Assembly: GCA_007922195.1 (NCBI GenBank) | Contig: ML682059.1 | Span: 14,044,153-14,108,152 of the forward strand | Direction: 5' to 3' | Length of the DNA stretch: 64,000 nt | Source of the DNA: Podocnemis expansa | Lineage: Eukaryota; Chordata; Testudines; Podocnemididae | Part shown: positions 1 through 13,165 of the stretch, piece after piece | How the letters are laid out: the number at the start of each line of letters is the position of its first letter | How positions within the stretch are numbered: position 1 is the first letter of the stretch | The notes under the pieces: generated by a model | What the model saw: only the letters and a program-made list of their open reading frames with translations | Databases searched by the model: none | What the model was told of the DNA's origin: nothing | Program-made: the position numbers and the translations under genes

Positions 1-526
<526 letters not shown>

Positions 527-1722
527 TTAGGTATTGAATTGTTGTGAGAAACTATATCCTTCCCATTACCCACAGAAGATCTAAAGACAGCGGGCACTAT
601 TCATCCCTGTGGTGAAGTCATTTACGTCAATGGAGATATACCAGGGAGTCATGCCAGGTCTGGGATTCTGAAATGGCATAATATTCTTCTGGAAGGAGCA
701 GGCCCTACATCAGGAAAGCTTTAAGCACATGTTTAAATCCACCGTTATTCAGGCAAGCAAATAAGCACTGCAATGCACCTGCTTAAATGCTTTTCTGAAT
801 AGGGAATGACACAATTACTCACAATCTAAGAATATTTTTTTCCTAGTCTACTTTATTTAAAACTGGTCAAACCCTAGAAATTTTTATTAGAGTTCTAAGT
901 CTTGATTCAACTGAGTTCATTAGCACAGTGGCCAATAAAAGCTGGCACTTCAGGATTTGGCCCAGTATTTTGTCATCAAGCAAGGACTGATCAAAAAGCA
1001 ACAAGTCTTTGCAGGTCCTTTGTACTCCCATAAATATGGAAAAGAACATGGTCTTGTTTGTTAACTCAGCAAAAAACACATTTAAAATTCATTTTTTTAG
1101 AACATCTGCTTTGGTTATCTGTCAGTCAGTTCTCATCCATTTGAGGGTTACCTGATTTAACAAAAAGAGTAATTTTGAGACTGTATGAGATTTCCATATT
1201 CCCTACTGACCTACCCGAAGCACTTAGCTGAAATTCACCTGTGTTCAGAGCTGTGGCGAAATGCCCTCCACATTATTATGTCACACAGAAAGGGTTCAGT
1301 GCCTAACTGTCTCACAATGGAAAAGATTGCCATGGCACTTGCATGTAGGGCACAGTGAAAGGCCATATTGAGGGCAGTCATGGGTGGACCTAAAAAGGGA
1401 CTGTATTTTCACAAGCACATGGATCCCGTGGCCATACTTCAACCATTAAACTGGCTGAAATCACAGCTGTAGGTCTTCTCGCCTCCCCAACTAAATTGCA
1501 TGCTCAGAGCTGCTCTAAATGCTTCTGCATGGAACCTGATACTTAGGCTTTATGCAAGTGGAAGGGATTTCATGTTAAGCAGGTAAGCTTAACTCATTGA
1601 GATGTTACTACAATAAAATCATTGAATTCATAGGATCAGTTATCTGCTGGGGAGAAAGTTACTGAGGATCAATTTGCAGCTCCAGTAATAGGACCAGTTT
1701 TATTCTAGGACCTTGCCAACAA

Positions 1723-2701
1723 TGTTGAGTGCAGCTGGTTATAGCCCTAAAGGCATGCGAGCCAGTGATTAATGGAGGCCCATGCCTTTATTGTCATACC
1801 TTATATGATGAGGCAGACTCACCCCGCACTGCAGAAGCCCAGCAAACTCTAAGGGTGGCAAAAGCTCTGCCCCTTGAGCCTTGCTGAGCATGCTCAGACT
1901 GCTGACCCAATATAAAAGGGAGCAGCTTGGCTCAGTTTGGGTTGACCAGGAAAGAGGGAGGATGTATGCTGGAAACAATGGCCCAGGGGCTATGTCAGCC
2001 CCAAACTGCTGGAGGCACTGCCTCCAATGGGAGCTGTAAGGAGCAGCCACCCTGCAACAGGTGCCCCAAGGCTGATGCCCAGGACTCACAGGGAAGGAGA
2101 CAACAGCTGTCCCAAGAAGGATGAAGACCCAGATCAGCACCGAATGAGAACAAAACCTGGTCCTAGGTAGGAAGTAGCCCAGGGGTCCCAAAGGACATAG
2201 CTGGGGATAGGGTGGAGAACCACTCTGTATGTTTCTGTGGGGATCCCTGCTGACGTGGTGCCATACCCCCTGGCACCGTTAGGGTCCTGGGCTGGGGCTC
2301 GGTAGAGCAGGAGGGCATGATGCCCCCCTACCTGGGCTCTGTGCCCCATAGGAGACCCACTCTGTATTGACTCTTTGGCAATTAGGCTGTGCTGTGGTGA
2401 CCAAAGCCCACTTATAGACTGTGTATTGACTCTGTGGTCACTATGCCATGCTGTCCTGATCTGAGGGTCATTTTTAGGCAGTATTGACTCTGTGGCCACT
2501 AGGCTGTGCTGCCCTGATCCGAGGACCACTTTATAGGCTCAGTATTGACTTTGCAGCCACCAGGCCGTACTGCCCTAACCAGAGGGCTGAGTATTGTTGC
2601 AGACGTTGAGCATGAAGTAGGTTGCGGAGGTTCCCTCCCTACTAATGCCGCTTGTGGCTTCCCCATGAAGGGGCGCTAGGGAGGGCTTATCTCACAACAC
2701 C
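1723..2701. mobile_element. Unclassified LTR-like insert
   Basis: A GC-rich block of about 1 kb inside an AT-rich intron. It begins TGTTGAG and ends CTCACAACA, so it has TG...CA termini with a 5-bp terminal inverted repeat. It contains a TATA-like TATAAAAGGGAGC near 1911 on the plus strand and, read on the minus strand, an AATAAA near the other end. Four to five 49-61 bp tandem units sit in its second half. I found no convincing target-site duplication. This fits a solo LTR or an LTR-derived repeat, but the family is not recognised and the boundaries are approximate. Confidence 0.4.
2365..2597. repeat. Tandem array with a unit of about 60 bp inside the LTR-like insert
   Basis: Units beginning TATTGACT(C/T)T start at 2365, 2424, 2482 and 2543, with a degenerate fifth start at 2592. 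Spacings are 59, 58, 61 and 49. Each unit continues with GGCCACTAGGCTGTGCTGCC-like sequence and a CACTTTATAG-like segment. Confidence 0.75.
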
Positions 2702-4419
2702 TTACTTTTCTCAGCCATAACCTACCATACTGTCTATGGCAGGACAGAGAACAGGATAACCTCGAATTCAGCTATGCCAGATCTGTACCACCCAGGGATG
2801 CTTCCACTTTGGAGGAATATTCGACTGACTAATGAAGCCAACCTTTCTCATTGTGCCACTTTTGAAGGATGGATAAAGGATGAGAGTCTGATGTTGAATC
2901 TTTACCAATCTTTTTGCAGTAGTAACTGGAGCAAGGTTTATAACCAGAGTCTCTGTTTATTCACCAAAAAGTTTGTGTTGTTTTAACAGCATGGTGGATA
3001 AACTCGGTATTGACGAAACTGTTGTGTAATAGTCTGGTCTGGCTGTTCAGGACATGAAACATGGAACAAAATTTATTCTTTCCCCTAACTGTTGTTACTG
3101 CCTGTCTTACAGTACTGCTCAAAGGCCCCAACAGGTATTGGTGTCCTGTTGTGTTAGTGCTATACAAATACCTGACTCGAACAAGAGTTCTGAGGAGTTT
3201 GAGAGCTTCTCTTTACGAATAGAAGTGGATTAAGTAAGAGATATTACCTCACACACCTTGTCTCTCTCATATTCTGGGAGCAACACAATGACAACAACAC
3301 TGCACACTTAGAGACTGGGTCACACAACTATCACCAACCCAATGGAATACAATTGTATCCAATGTTAAAAAAGCAAACATAGACTTGAGATGACAGCTTA
3401 TTCACAAAAATACACTTTTTCAAATATGCTGACCCCACACAGGCTAATGGTAATAGGGGCTGATAAATACTAACTGCTGTTGGAAACATAATTCCCTCAC
3501 TGCTACATTACCTGCTATATGTTAGTAGTGTCTCTGTCTTTAGAACTCCTGAACATGGGGATCAAAGAGTCAACCTGACGCAAGGATGCTAATCTGGAAC
3601 CCCTCCTCCTTAACCTAAGGCACCACGGGCTTTGAACCCAGGCCTGTGGCACCATGAGGTGGCTGTCAGCATGTCACCCAGCAGGATCTGTAATGCACTT
3701 GTGCTCCACTTCTTATGACTTGTTCTGGACCAAGACCATGGGAAGTTCCTCAAATGTTTGACAAATAGCAGTTTCATAGCTCCTTATTGACTCCTTGACT
3801 TATATAAACCCAAGGGTCTTCAGGAAGTATCCAGGCAACAATGCGGATCTTCTGTAGCTACCATGACCAGCCCAGCTTCTCGCTTTTAAATTCCTGCCAG
3901 CTGGTACTGACCCTGGCTTGGACCTGATCCTCAGCTATTCCTAGCCCCAGGTTTTCCCTCATTCTGACTGTTGACCCTGATTGCCCTTGCAGGGATCCTG
4001 ACAGAAAGTTTTGGTTTTGGATATATTCCTGATACTTAGAGGAGATCTGTAACAAGGTGGTGATGGTCTGATATGCAGCTTTTGGTCATTAGAAAATTCA
4101 TCCAGCAAAAATGGAAAAGTTGAGCCCCATCAAAAACTGATGGCTAAGTGACATAGCTGACCTTGCAGCTAATGTATGATGGGCATTCCACAGAAGGAGA
4201 ATACTCAATAAATCAGAGTAATTTAGGCTGACTTTTTAGAGCTCATTGATTAATGCAGCCTCTGGAGATAGATATGTTGCTTCCCCTTCCTGCCCTTTGT
4301 CCTAACCCCTTTTTGCTCATTTTCTGTATCATGATAAATCTTGTTTAGTGGTATAGTTATTGTATTTGAAAAAATAATTAAAAATATGAAAAAGTCCACT
4401 GCATATAAACACAGCATCA
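2702..4419. other. Intronic sequence without a gene
   Basis: No exon is seen. The part from about 3535 to 4075 is richer in C and T, has a TATATAA-like motif near 3800 and could be an old LTR relic, but I cannot define its ends. Confidence 0.35.
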
Positions 4420-4640
4420 GGGGCAATCCCTGCCCTATAGACTTACCATCTAAATAGTCATAATTGGAGAAGGGTGGGCAAAATCAATTTTAATACCCTT
4501 ATTTTAGAGATGGGAAAGTGAGGCTCAGATGCAATGGCCTCTTTGTTGAATATCACAGTACAAATCCAAAGCACAACCAAGAAATGAACCCAGATTTTCT
4601 GAGGATTAATCACAAGGTCATCTTTTCCACCCTAGGGATT
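4420..4640 (-). repeat. MIR-like SINE relic
   Basis: The order of landmarks is that of an antisense MIR-type SINE: a segment like CCTGCCCTATAGACTTACCATCT, then TTATTTTAGAGATGGGAAA, GTGAGGCTCAGA and GAAATGAACCCAGATTTTCT. Strongly diverged. Confidence 0.45.
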
Positions 4641-6698
4641 TCATCTTTTAAAATTGTCTCATTGGCTGCAATTTGCCCACATGTGGGCAACAAATTCTTA
4701 ATCATGTTTAACTAGAACTGAGTTTGACAACTTTTGTGAAATGTAGGTGTCTTCATTTAGCAGATGGGGCTGGCAATGTATTAACACACTATACTACCAT
4801 AACCACACTTCTAACTGCTGACTGTAAAAGGAAGGGGATAATGGGAGGGAAGAGTTTGAAAAAAGAGAAAAAGACAAAGTTGGCAATCCTATCATTTCTT
4901 AAATGAGAAACTGCTGTTATCCTCAAACCTCCATAATAAGAGTTCTGAGGCAACCATAAAGCATACAGGTGTCATTCTACCATTTCATAAAAATATTAAC
5001 TTGGAAAAATATTTTAAAACATTTTTCCATGTTTTTCCTCACTGAATCTGTCTTGAATACACTTCCCCTGTAGGCAATTAGTACTGGACTTTGATTAACT
5101 GTTATCGACATTATACAAGAACTTTTATAAAAGCAGCTAGTTGGTCTTGTATCCTGGGACAACATACCTAACCTGTGAGAGAGAGCATCCTGTGAGCACT
5201 TCCTCAGTAGGGTCATTTTGTGCCAATGCTGAGCTGAGCTCAGGAGCTAAAGGGGGCAACCAGCGTCTTCCTTCTCTCAGGGCTTCCAAGAGCTATTTTT
5301 CTCTCCCACAACCAATGTGAGAGGGCTGCCCTAACTAGTGTCCCAGATGAAATGGCCCTAATAGGCTGCTCCATCATGCGAGAATACTCCGGTTACAGTA
5401 ATAATCATTTCACACCCTACGTCTTGCCAACCCACCTCTGGAATACACGTGTGCTAGTGCCTCCAGCAAAGGTCTAAGCCAGCTCTGTACCACCTATGAG
5501 ACTCTACACTGGGCACATTCTCTAGAGGGGCCTTATGCAGCCATTTTACACTACCTCTGGTGGAGCAACGCCCCTGAAAAGCCACCCCTTCAGTCTGCAG
5601 ATAATCTGCAGAACTTTAATTGAGGAGTTATAAATTTGATTGAAGGGTGATATTCTTCACAAAGTTAAGCAGGCGATAAGTAAAAAAGACAAAAAATACT
5701 ATAAAGAACATGTCTGAATGAGACATCAAAGGATACAATCTAAAAATCAACAGTCCTTCAGCTACTTTCTAGAGCATATTGGTTAAGCTTATCTGTATTA
5801 AACCAAAACAACCAATGATTCAACAAGAGTGATTGGTTTTTTCACATTTGTAAAATGGAAATGCAGTTTAATAATTGATACCATTATAATCACTCAAAGT
5901 TACACTCTATGAAGTCTATATTCAAGGCTTTTGGGACAGATCCTGTGTTCCTAATCTGCTGAGATAAGAAGTAGCTCCAGCTTTCCAAAATCCTCAAGGG
6001 CCATTCCAGCAGCCTGGGACTGTGTGGGTGACCACACAGATTCCACTGGGATGCTGGGAGAAGAAGGGTGTGGCGGTTCTGTATCACCCAAACAATCCTT
6101 CGTGCTGGGGTAATCCTCAGAGGATCCTTTAAGACAAGCTGAATGCTACTTTGTGCTGTCAGAGCAACAGAAATGCACATTAGCAGGGCCCAAGATCAGG
6201 CCCTTTATCTGTAGCTAATGAAGACAAGAAAATGACAATTGACATCTTCAGCTAGTTACAATGACTAAGAGAAATGTATCTTCATTTTTAAATACTCACA
6301 CATCAGGCTAGTGAGGTGAATTGGTCAGGTGACACAGGAATGAAATTAAAGCATTTTAGATTTGTGAGCATGAAAGAGAAAACACTCTGAAATCTACTGA
6401 AACAGTGAAGAAATATCATTTTTCACAGATCACTTATGTTTAGTGCAAAATATTGAAATAAGAAATATTATCACAATGTAATGATTCAAAATGTTGCCAC
6501 TTTTTCAGAATTCTCCTTTAGTTGCCTTTAAGAGCTTGCACGATACAATACCATATCAAGCATAAAACATTGGCCCTAATTCCCTTAGCATAAGATTGAC
6601 ATTTTTTCAGTAACGAAACCTGTCTAAACAAAGCATGAACTCTGAACTATATTGAAATCCATATAATTTCTGCGGATGTTTTCAGTTTCCTGTCCTAC
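4641..6698. other. Intronic sequence without a gene
   Basis: Anonymous intron; no repeat could be assigned confidently and no open coding exon was recognised. The part from about 5230 to 5620 is less AT-rich than its surroundings. Confidence 0.4.
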
Positions 6699-6779
6699 CT
6701 TGGAACCTGATGGTGTTGTTGATTATTTCCAGTGTATCAGCTACAGCATTATACTCTCCCACCTTCACTTCCTTTCTGT
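6699..6779 (-). CDS. GABBR2: GABBR2 exon encoding the end of the Venus-flytrap ectodomain
   Basis: Internal minus-strand exon immediately upstream, in transcript order, of the one at 345-495. It translates as [18 protein letters not shown] then INNTIRFQ, which is the last strand of the extracellular ligand-binding-like lobe of GABBR2. In this subunit the lobe does not bind GABA but pairs with GABBR1. An N-x-T sequon (Asn-Asn-Thr) is present near the end; mammalian proteins have Asn-Asp-Thr there, so the glycosylation signal is kept. The acceptor is a T-rich tract ending TTTCTCTGCAG, and the donor after CCAAG is GTAGGA. The exon opens with two bases (AC) that need a preceding G, consistent with the Asp codon known at this position, and closes with one base of the next Gly codon. 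Its 81 bp equals 2+78+1. The preceding exon was not found in the window. Confidence 0.95.
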
Positions 6780-9080
6780 CTGCAGAGAAACAAACAAGCA
6801 GGATTGTTTGTCAGTTCACATATTCTCAACAATGTAACTGTTACTTCTTCATTTTCTTGCCATATTTACATTAAAGATACCAAAGAAAATGGCTCAAAGA
6901 AAAGAAATACATTTAAGGTGTATGAATGATTAAAGCAGGGTGCTAGATTAGATCTCTACTACTATAAAAATTTTAAACTTTTTGAGAAGCACAAAGTTAT
7001 GTTTGAGAATGTGTCTGTCATTCTTCAGTAATAATTTGCACAAGTAGCAAATTATTCTACATTAGAAAGAACATCTTTTTTAACCCCAAATTGGTAGAAT
7101 TCAGCACAGTTTTGGAGTCAAATTACCACCTTTATTCACAATGAACAGAACCCATCTCCCAAAGCAGTCTCTTAAACAAACAGGACTGTTGGCTGAGTGA
7201 GGTATTTCTCAGAGGGAGTAAGGATGGCAGAATGAGGCTCTCAATAAGCAGATTAGTTAAAAGAACAACTGGGAATCAGACGTCTGACTCTTACTATGAA
7301 TTAATACCACATCAGTATACCCATTGCAAAACATCACTCATATAGTTATTGCCAAATTCTGTAGGAATGTAGAATGCTTGGGTCCCACCTTTTGATGGCT
7401 AACCTGGGTCTACTGTTACATATATAGCCCTATTGTTTTTAACATATTTTATTAATTTGAAACAGAAATTTAATATCTCTGGCTACCTGCTCTTCATATC
7501 AACCCTACTGCCACAGTATTTTGAACTTGTACCTTAGACAGTATGTGGTTTTTCCAGTCTACTGTTGGTGTTTGACAGGAATTTTCTACAATTTGACTTA
7601 AGATTTCCTGATATTAATAACCTTGTGTACCTCTCCACTCAAACTTACCATTTTTACTCTCTTTGTTTTACTTTTTGATCATAGGCATTCAAATTATCAA
7701 TATTTGAAATACAACACTCTTAAATAGCCTTGAGGCAGTGTCTGTGGTTTTAAAATTTCTTACTTTTCCCTACAGCTTGCTGTTAACCATTTTCCTTTTT
7801 TGTTTTTCCCTCAGACTTCATTGTACAATGTTCAGCATCACTCAGTTGGGATTCTAGGCTTACTTTCTTTATTAACTCCTGTATTTGACTTAAGATTCAA
7901 TCAAAAGCTAACAGGATTAAAAGGTTTTCTCTTTATAAGCAGGAAATGAATGACAAAATTAACATCAAAGCAAGCTGCTCTTTGTGAAATACCAAGACTG
8001 ATCTATTAACATCAAAGGTGCAAAAGGTAGAACATAAACTAGAAGAATTTGAGTGGCTTATTTCTACATTTTCCTAAAGTCTGTAAGAGCAAGAGAAAAA
8101 AACTATCCATGGTAAAAAAAATCTTGGTAACACTGTTAAGAAAATAAATAAAACTACTAGAAATGAGGAGAAAATTACCTCATGTACCAATAAAATTGTG
8201 GCCTATGCTGTTTTGGGCACTGGATGGTTCTCAGGCTAAAGACTCGGGTTGATCATTCATGGGATTGACCATGACTATTCCTCTCTTGTCCTTGCCCTAG
8301 AATTAATTTTTTTCAGCATTGGGTTCATGATATGGCCTGGTCTGAAACTCTGACAAGATCTTCCATGATGCACAGGTACTTCAGGAGCTGACAGCCCAGC
8401 AGATGTTGCAGTCTGAGAGTCATTGCAGTCACGTGTCTGAGCCATTAGAATAGCCTCACTTCTGCAATATTGACTTTTGAATTGCCAGCTCTTATTCAGA
8501 GGTGATTTAAGCATTTTCAGGTCAACCAGTCCTACTCTGTGCCTGTTGGAAAGTGTTTATCAAGTATTCAGACTGTATTATTACCACATTTCCCACTCTT
8601 GTAGCTATCAGTGCTTTGAGTAGTTCCACTGAAGCTAGACAGTTTTTCTGTGGCATGAAGCTGATAATTGCTGCAGTGTGGCAATATAATGGCTGTCTGG
8701 AATCTCTGATCTGTTGTAATCTTTTCATGTATGACAGAGTACTCACTGAGCATGCTATTACCTGGCTTTCCATACAGGGTGGTTATGGTATGAATATCTG
8801 AGCTAACTCAAATCCATCAATGCCAGTTTAGCCTAGAGTTGGAAAGCTGCAACTATTTAATATACACATTTTTTTTTCCTGGTAGCCAGTCTGCTGGCCT
8901 TCTATTTACATTTAAAAAAAAAAAAGTCCAACCCTCAATCTTTTGTGTTAAGTGGCATAACTACAAAATGGATTTTTAAAAAAGGATTTCTTTTTACATT
9001 TCATCAGCGCATAGGAACGTTTGAAAGAGCTGTTGTGATCATACAGAGCCATAGCTAATCGTTTCTGTTTAAAATAGACT
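6780..9080. other. Intronic sequence without a gene
   Basis: AT-rich anonymous intron. The short overlapping open frames around 8275-8800 have no recognisable domain or splice context. Confidence 0.4.
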
Positions 9081-9366
9081 GAGGCTAAATCTCTACTGAT
9101 GGCAGCAAAATCACCACCATCAGTGTGATATTCTGGGCTCGATTGAGCAGTCTGTGTAGACTGATGGAATTCACCCTAGCAACTCTGGCCCCAAACTGGA
9201 GTTATTGGTAAGCCAACCAGAAGGCATTTCTGGTTGGTTTAACATATTGGGAGGGGGGGAGTACTTAGTAAGTTGCTGGGAGATACAGACAGTATTTTAC
9301 CTATCTTGTGTATCTTCCATAGACTGCTGCCAAAAAGTGCAGCAAATATAGACTAGGGTTTAGTCT
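9081..9366. repeat. Possible palindromic MITE
   Basis: A perfect 10-bp inverted repeat (CCAACCAGAA / TTCTGGTTGG, 9213-9222 and 9228-9237, 5-bp loop) sits at the centre. Outer ends placed symmetrically about it look like degenerate inverted copies (CTAAATCTCTACTGATGG at the left, CTAGGGTTTAG at the right). The outer ends are uncertain. Confidence 0.3.
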
Positions 9367-10217
9367 ATCTATTCAGGCTAAATTTTACCAATGCCTGTGC
9401 AAATGTTTAAGTAGTAGAGAAACAGGCAGAAGGGAAGACAAATCAATTCATCAGAAGCTGGCCACAGAATATGGGCATGCATATGAAATCCTTTCTCTGT
9501 GTATATATATTGACATTAGTTGATGAGCATTCTTGAAGTAATGAGACAGGCAAGATGGTACTGGAGTCATGGTTTCAAGAGATACAGGCTTGTATGGCCC
9601 AGCAGATGATGAGCAATTATGCTCTCAGCAGCAAACTAGATTTGATCACGTATTTTAAAAGGACCATAGACACTATGTGAGTTGTATTTTTGGTGCTGCT
9701 GTGTAACTCCAACTGAAAAAATGTTTGGCAGCACCCTCTTAGCAGAAGTTACAATGAGGTTCATTTCTTGATGAATTCAGGATAAGATTAGTAAAGATAA
9801 CAAGAACCTACTTTGCATGTATTAGTGAGGGCAGAAGGAACTGGATTGTTGAAAGAAAAGGCTTTAGGGTATGGATTCCCTTTTATTTTATGATACAAGG
9901 GTGAAACTGAACTGTACTGATCAAAAGTATACCCCTTTTTAAAGCACTTCTGTTTGTGCCTCTTTTTGCTTTCTGCATGAAGAAGGTCTGGCAAGTGTTT
10001 TTGGTTTGTTTTCTAGCAAAGAGATTTCTGCATTCAGACATGAGAATTGCAGGTTCCCTTTCTATCTTATTTTGTTTTCCTGAAAGAATCAGTGGACCAA
10101 TAAGATTATGGCATGATAAATAAAAGAAAATGTGAAACCTGATAATCTGAGAGATGTATTTGTATTCAGACTATTTAAAACTTTTTGTTCTCAGACCTTT
10201 TTGCACTGGTACACTTA

Positions 10218-10487
10218 GGGTATGTCTACCCTTCAAGCTGAAGATAAGATTCCAGATCAAGATATAGTTGTGCTAACTCTGATCAGGCCAATGTGCTAAA
10301 AATAGCAACACCGGCATAAGGACCAGCTCTGCAGATGAACCTGTCCGAGATATTATGTATGTATTCCAGGCTGTTTGCACCGCTGAATTTGTACTCTATG
10401 TTTATCATTCTAGCTTTATCAGAGCTACCATGATATGCCTCCTCAAGCTGGAATTGTACATGTCAAGCTTGAGTGGCAGACATACAT
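10218..10487. mobile_element. Harbinger-like MITE with TTA target duplication
   Basis: The left end is GGGTATGTCTACCCTTCAAG and the right end is the inverted equivalent (CAAGCTTGAGTGGCAGACATAC...). The copy is 270 bp and is flanked on both sides by TTA (10215-10217 and 10488-10490), the 3-bp T-W-A duplication typical of PIF/Harbinger elements. There is no coding capacity. Confidence 0.6.
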
Positions 10488-10899
10488 TTATTAGCATAGA
10501 TAAGAAGAGTAGAGCTTGTCTGATTAATAAGTAAGTTATGGTGCCTGCAGTCTGTGGTTGCAATGACCAAGGATATGATTTTCAACTAGATCCTTCACTT
10601 GTAAGCAACAACCAGCCAGCCAAGCACCTAAGAAAGAGAATTCTCAGTGCCACCTCTGAGCACTGGGTCACCCTATCCAACGCTCCATTTCCAGCCATGG
10701 CCATTCTTGACAGTTCAGTGAAAAGAGAGAGAAAAAAAAAAACAAATTCAAGATGGGGTGGTGGTAAGAATTCCTTCCTCACCTGTGTAGATGGCCAGTT
10801 AAGCTCTGAAGCATGAATTCTGGGGAACATAAGATACAAGGAAGAAATGAGCTCCAGGTCTGCTGAGCCCTACCTCTTTATGTCAAAAACAACTCTTGC

Positions 10900-11040
10900 A
10901 TATCACTCTCACAAATTTGTTGAGCTCTTCTTTGAAACTAATTACACAGTTTGCCACATGACCTTATTTTGGGAGGCTGTTTCACAATCTCATTACTACG
11001 ATAGTTAGAAACCTTTTAATTTCCAGTTTAAAAATTCTGT
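10900..11040 (-). repeat. Short LINE relic, probably CR1/L3 type
   Basis: Contains GGGAGGCTGTTTCACAATCT followed by TTAGAAACCTTTTAATTTCC, resembling the antisense 3' portion of CR1-type LINEs. Short and diverged. Confidence 0.35.
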
Positions 11041-11044
11041 GTTG

Positions 11045-12140
11045 GAAAGATTTTTATCTGGGGCTACAGGTGATGGCAGTGGTGTTCTGTTGTTTTCTTT
11101 GTTGCATGTGTCCTGTAGTAAGTGACTTCTGGGTACCTGTCTGGCTCTGTTGATCTGTTTCTTCACTTCCCTAGGTGGGTATTGTAGTTTTAAGAGTGTT
11201 CGATAGAGATCCTGTAGATGTTTGTCTCTGTGTGAGAGGCTGGAGTAAATGCATTTCTATCTTAGAAAGAAGAAAAACAACAGAACATGGCCATCACCTA
11301 TAGCCCCCAGATAAAATCTCTCCAACACATCATTAAGGTGCTGCACCCTATCCTAGAAGATGATCCCTCTCTCAAGCCTTGGGAGGCAGGCCAATCCTTG
11401 CTTACAGACAGCCTCCCAACCTGAAGGATATACTCACCAGCAACTGTACTCCATGCAATAAGAACGCTAACCCAGGAACATATCCCTGCAACAAAACCCA
11501 TTGCCAACTCTGTCCACACACTGACTTCATTAACACCATCACTGGCCTTAAGCGTGTCAGCCACACTATCAGAAGCTCATTCGCCAGCAGATCTTCTAAT
11601 GTTATATATGCCATCATGTGCCAGCAATGCTTCTCTGCCATGTACATTGGCCAAACTAGACTATTCCTATGCAAAAGAATAAATGGAAGTAAATCAAATA
11701 TCAAAAATGGTAACATCCATAAACCAGCAGGAGAGCGCTTCAGTCTCCCTGGACACTGTAGCAAACTTGAAAGTTTTCATACTTCAACAAAAGAATTTCA
11801 AAAACAGATTTCAGCATGAAAGTGTAGAGCTGGAGCTCAAATGCAAACTTGACACAATCAGAGGGGGTCTGAACAAGGACTTGGAATGGTTCTCTCATTA
11901 CAAAAAGTAATTATCCCTGTTCATGCATTCTCACCTTCTAACCAACTGCTGTAAATAGGCCTCATCTACTCTAACTGAGTTGACTTCATTAGCACTTGCC
12001 CTCCCCATTGTATTGTTTCCTACCTTGCAAGTGTATGCATTCCTCATAATTGTAGTTTCCAATTCATGAGTCTGATGAAGTGGGGTGCAGCCCATGAAAG
12101 CTTATGCCCTATGAAATTTGTTAGTCTTTAATGTGTCATA
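11045..12140 (+). mobile_element. Penelope-like element, 3' portion with foldback 5' end
   Basis: A plus-strand PLE copy running from within the endonuclease region to the 3' untranslated end, which includes TCTGATGAAGTGGGG and TTTGTTAGTCTTTAA (12066-12137). Its left end is a foldback: 11048-11100 is an inverted copy of 11268-11322, and 11101-11245 is PLE sequence in minus orientation. The 3' end is slightly truncated and runs into an antisense CR1. Confidence 0.8.
11281..11912 (+). pseudogene. Penelope-like GIY-YIG endonuclease region, frameshifted
   Basis: C-terminal part of a PLE polyprotein (reverse transcriptase plus GIY-YIG endonuclease). The open stretch 11379-11819 shows a Cys/His-rich linker (CTPCNK, then CNKTHCQLCPHT), as expected of the zinc-binding knuckle in vertebrate Neptune-type PLEs. 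It is followed by NVIYAIMCQQC and MYIGQTR, the GIY and YIG halves, and then by FSLPGH, matching the conserved His-containing FNLPGH-type motif. Just after this the frame breaks: the expected continuation (VELELKCKLDTIRGGLNKDL then EWFSHYK, to the stop at 11910) is in another frame. The reverse-transcriptase domain is absent, so the copy is dead. Confidence 0.8.
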
Positions 12141-13165
12141 AGAAATGCATTGTTTTTGCCTTAACACTTCTCTATTTCTATTGGACATATCTTTCCTAAT
12201 ATAAAATTTGCCTTTTTCACAGCTGGACCACATTAGTTGTCCATAGTCATCCCATGATTGACCACACATCCAGGTTTCTCTCCTCCTTTGTCACTTCCAA
12301 CTGACAAATCCCCAGGTTAGCAAAAGTGTTTATTATTAGACCCTGAGATCATGACCTTGCACTTTGTACTACTGAATTTCATTGTTCTTCTGTTACTACA
12401 GTCTTCAAGATAATCCAGACATTTCTGTATAATATTCTGATCCTCCTCTGTATTGAAAATACCTCCCATCTCTGTATCAGCACATTTCATTAGTACACTT
12501 CTACTTTTTGTATCAATATCATTAATAAAAATATTGACACAGATTGTTTGCATAGTCAATCTTTAAGGAACTACTTCTGTAACTCCTTTCCAGTCCTATA
12601 GTTCACTTCCTGACACAACCTCTTGCCTTCTCCACATTAGCCACTTCTTTATGCACCTCACAATTCTTATACTAATCCCCATCTTTTATAATTTCATGTG
12701 TCACCACACCAAATGCTTTATTGAAGTTCAAGTATAATAGATCTACTTCACCCACTTTAAATACATAATCAGTTATTTTCCCAAAGAAGCAAATCAGATT
12801 AGTCTGGGATGATCTGCCTTTGATAAACCCATGTTCCATTGCATCCTGTTTTCTTCTATTAGTTTAATTATTCTTTCCTTCCCAACTTGTTCTAAAGCCT
12901 TGCATGCTCTTGAGATCAGACTAATGGGTCTGTACCTATCCAGTTCAGTTTTTCTCCTTTTCAAATATAGGTAAAATGTTAACCTATTCTCTAGTCATAC
13001 AATATTCCCGACAAATAAATTTATTAAAAATCCTTGCTACCAGACAGCAGTCTAATTTGCCAGCTCATTCAGTATTCTCAGATGGAAATTATCCTATCAT
13101 CTCCATTTTTAGCAGATTAAGCTCTTTAAGTTTCCCTTTATCAGAAAACAGTTCCTAACCAGGAG
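12141..13165 (-). mobile_element. CR1/L3-type LINE relic, antisense coding region
   Basis: About 1 kb of degraded reverse-transcriptase coding sequence read on the minus strand. Landmarks in plus orientation are CCAAATGCTTTATTGAAGT, GATAAACCCATGTTCCATTG and AGACTAATGGGTCTGTA, which recur in antisense CR1-type LINEs of amniotes. Many stops. It directly abuts the PLE. Confidence 0.65.

Noticed and set aside
1769..2529. Minus-strand open frames of 140 and 131 codons in the GABBR2 intron
   Set aside because: They lie within the LTR-like insert and its tandem units and show no recognisable protein motif.
2365..2597. CRISPR-like array of regularly spaced repeats
   Set aside because: The units are contiguous and diverged with no unique spacers, and the genome is clearly vertebrate.
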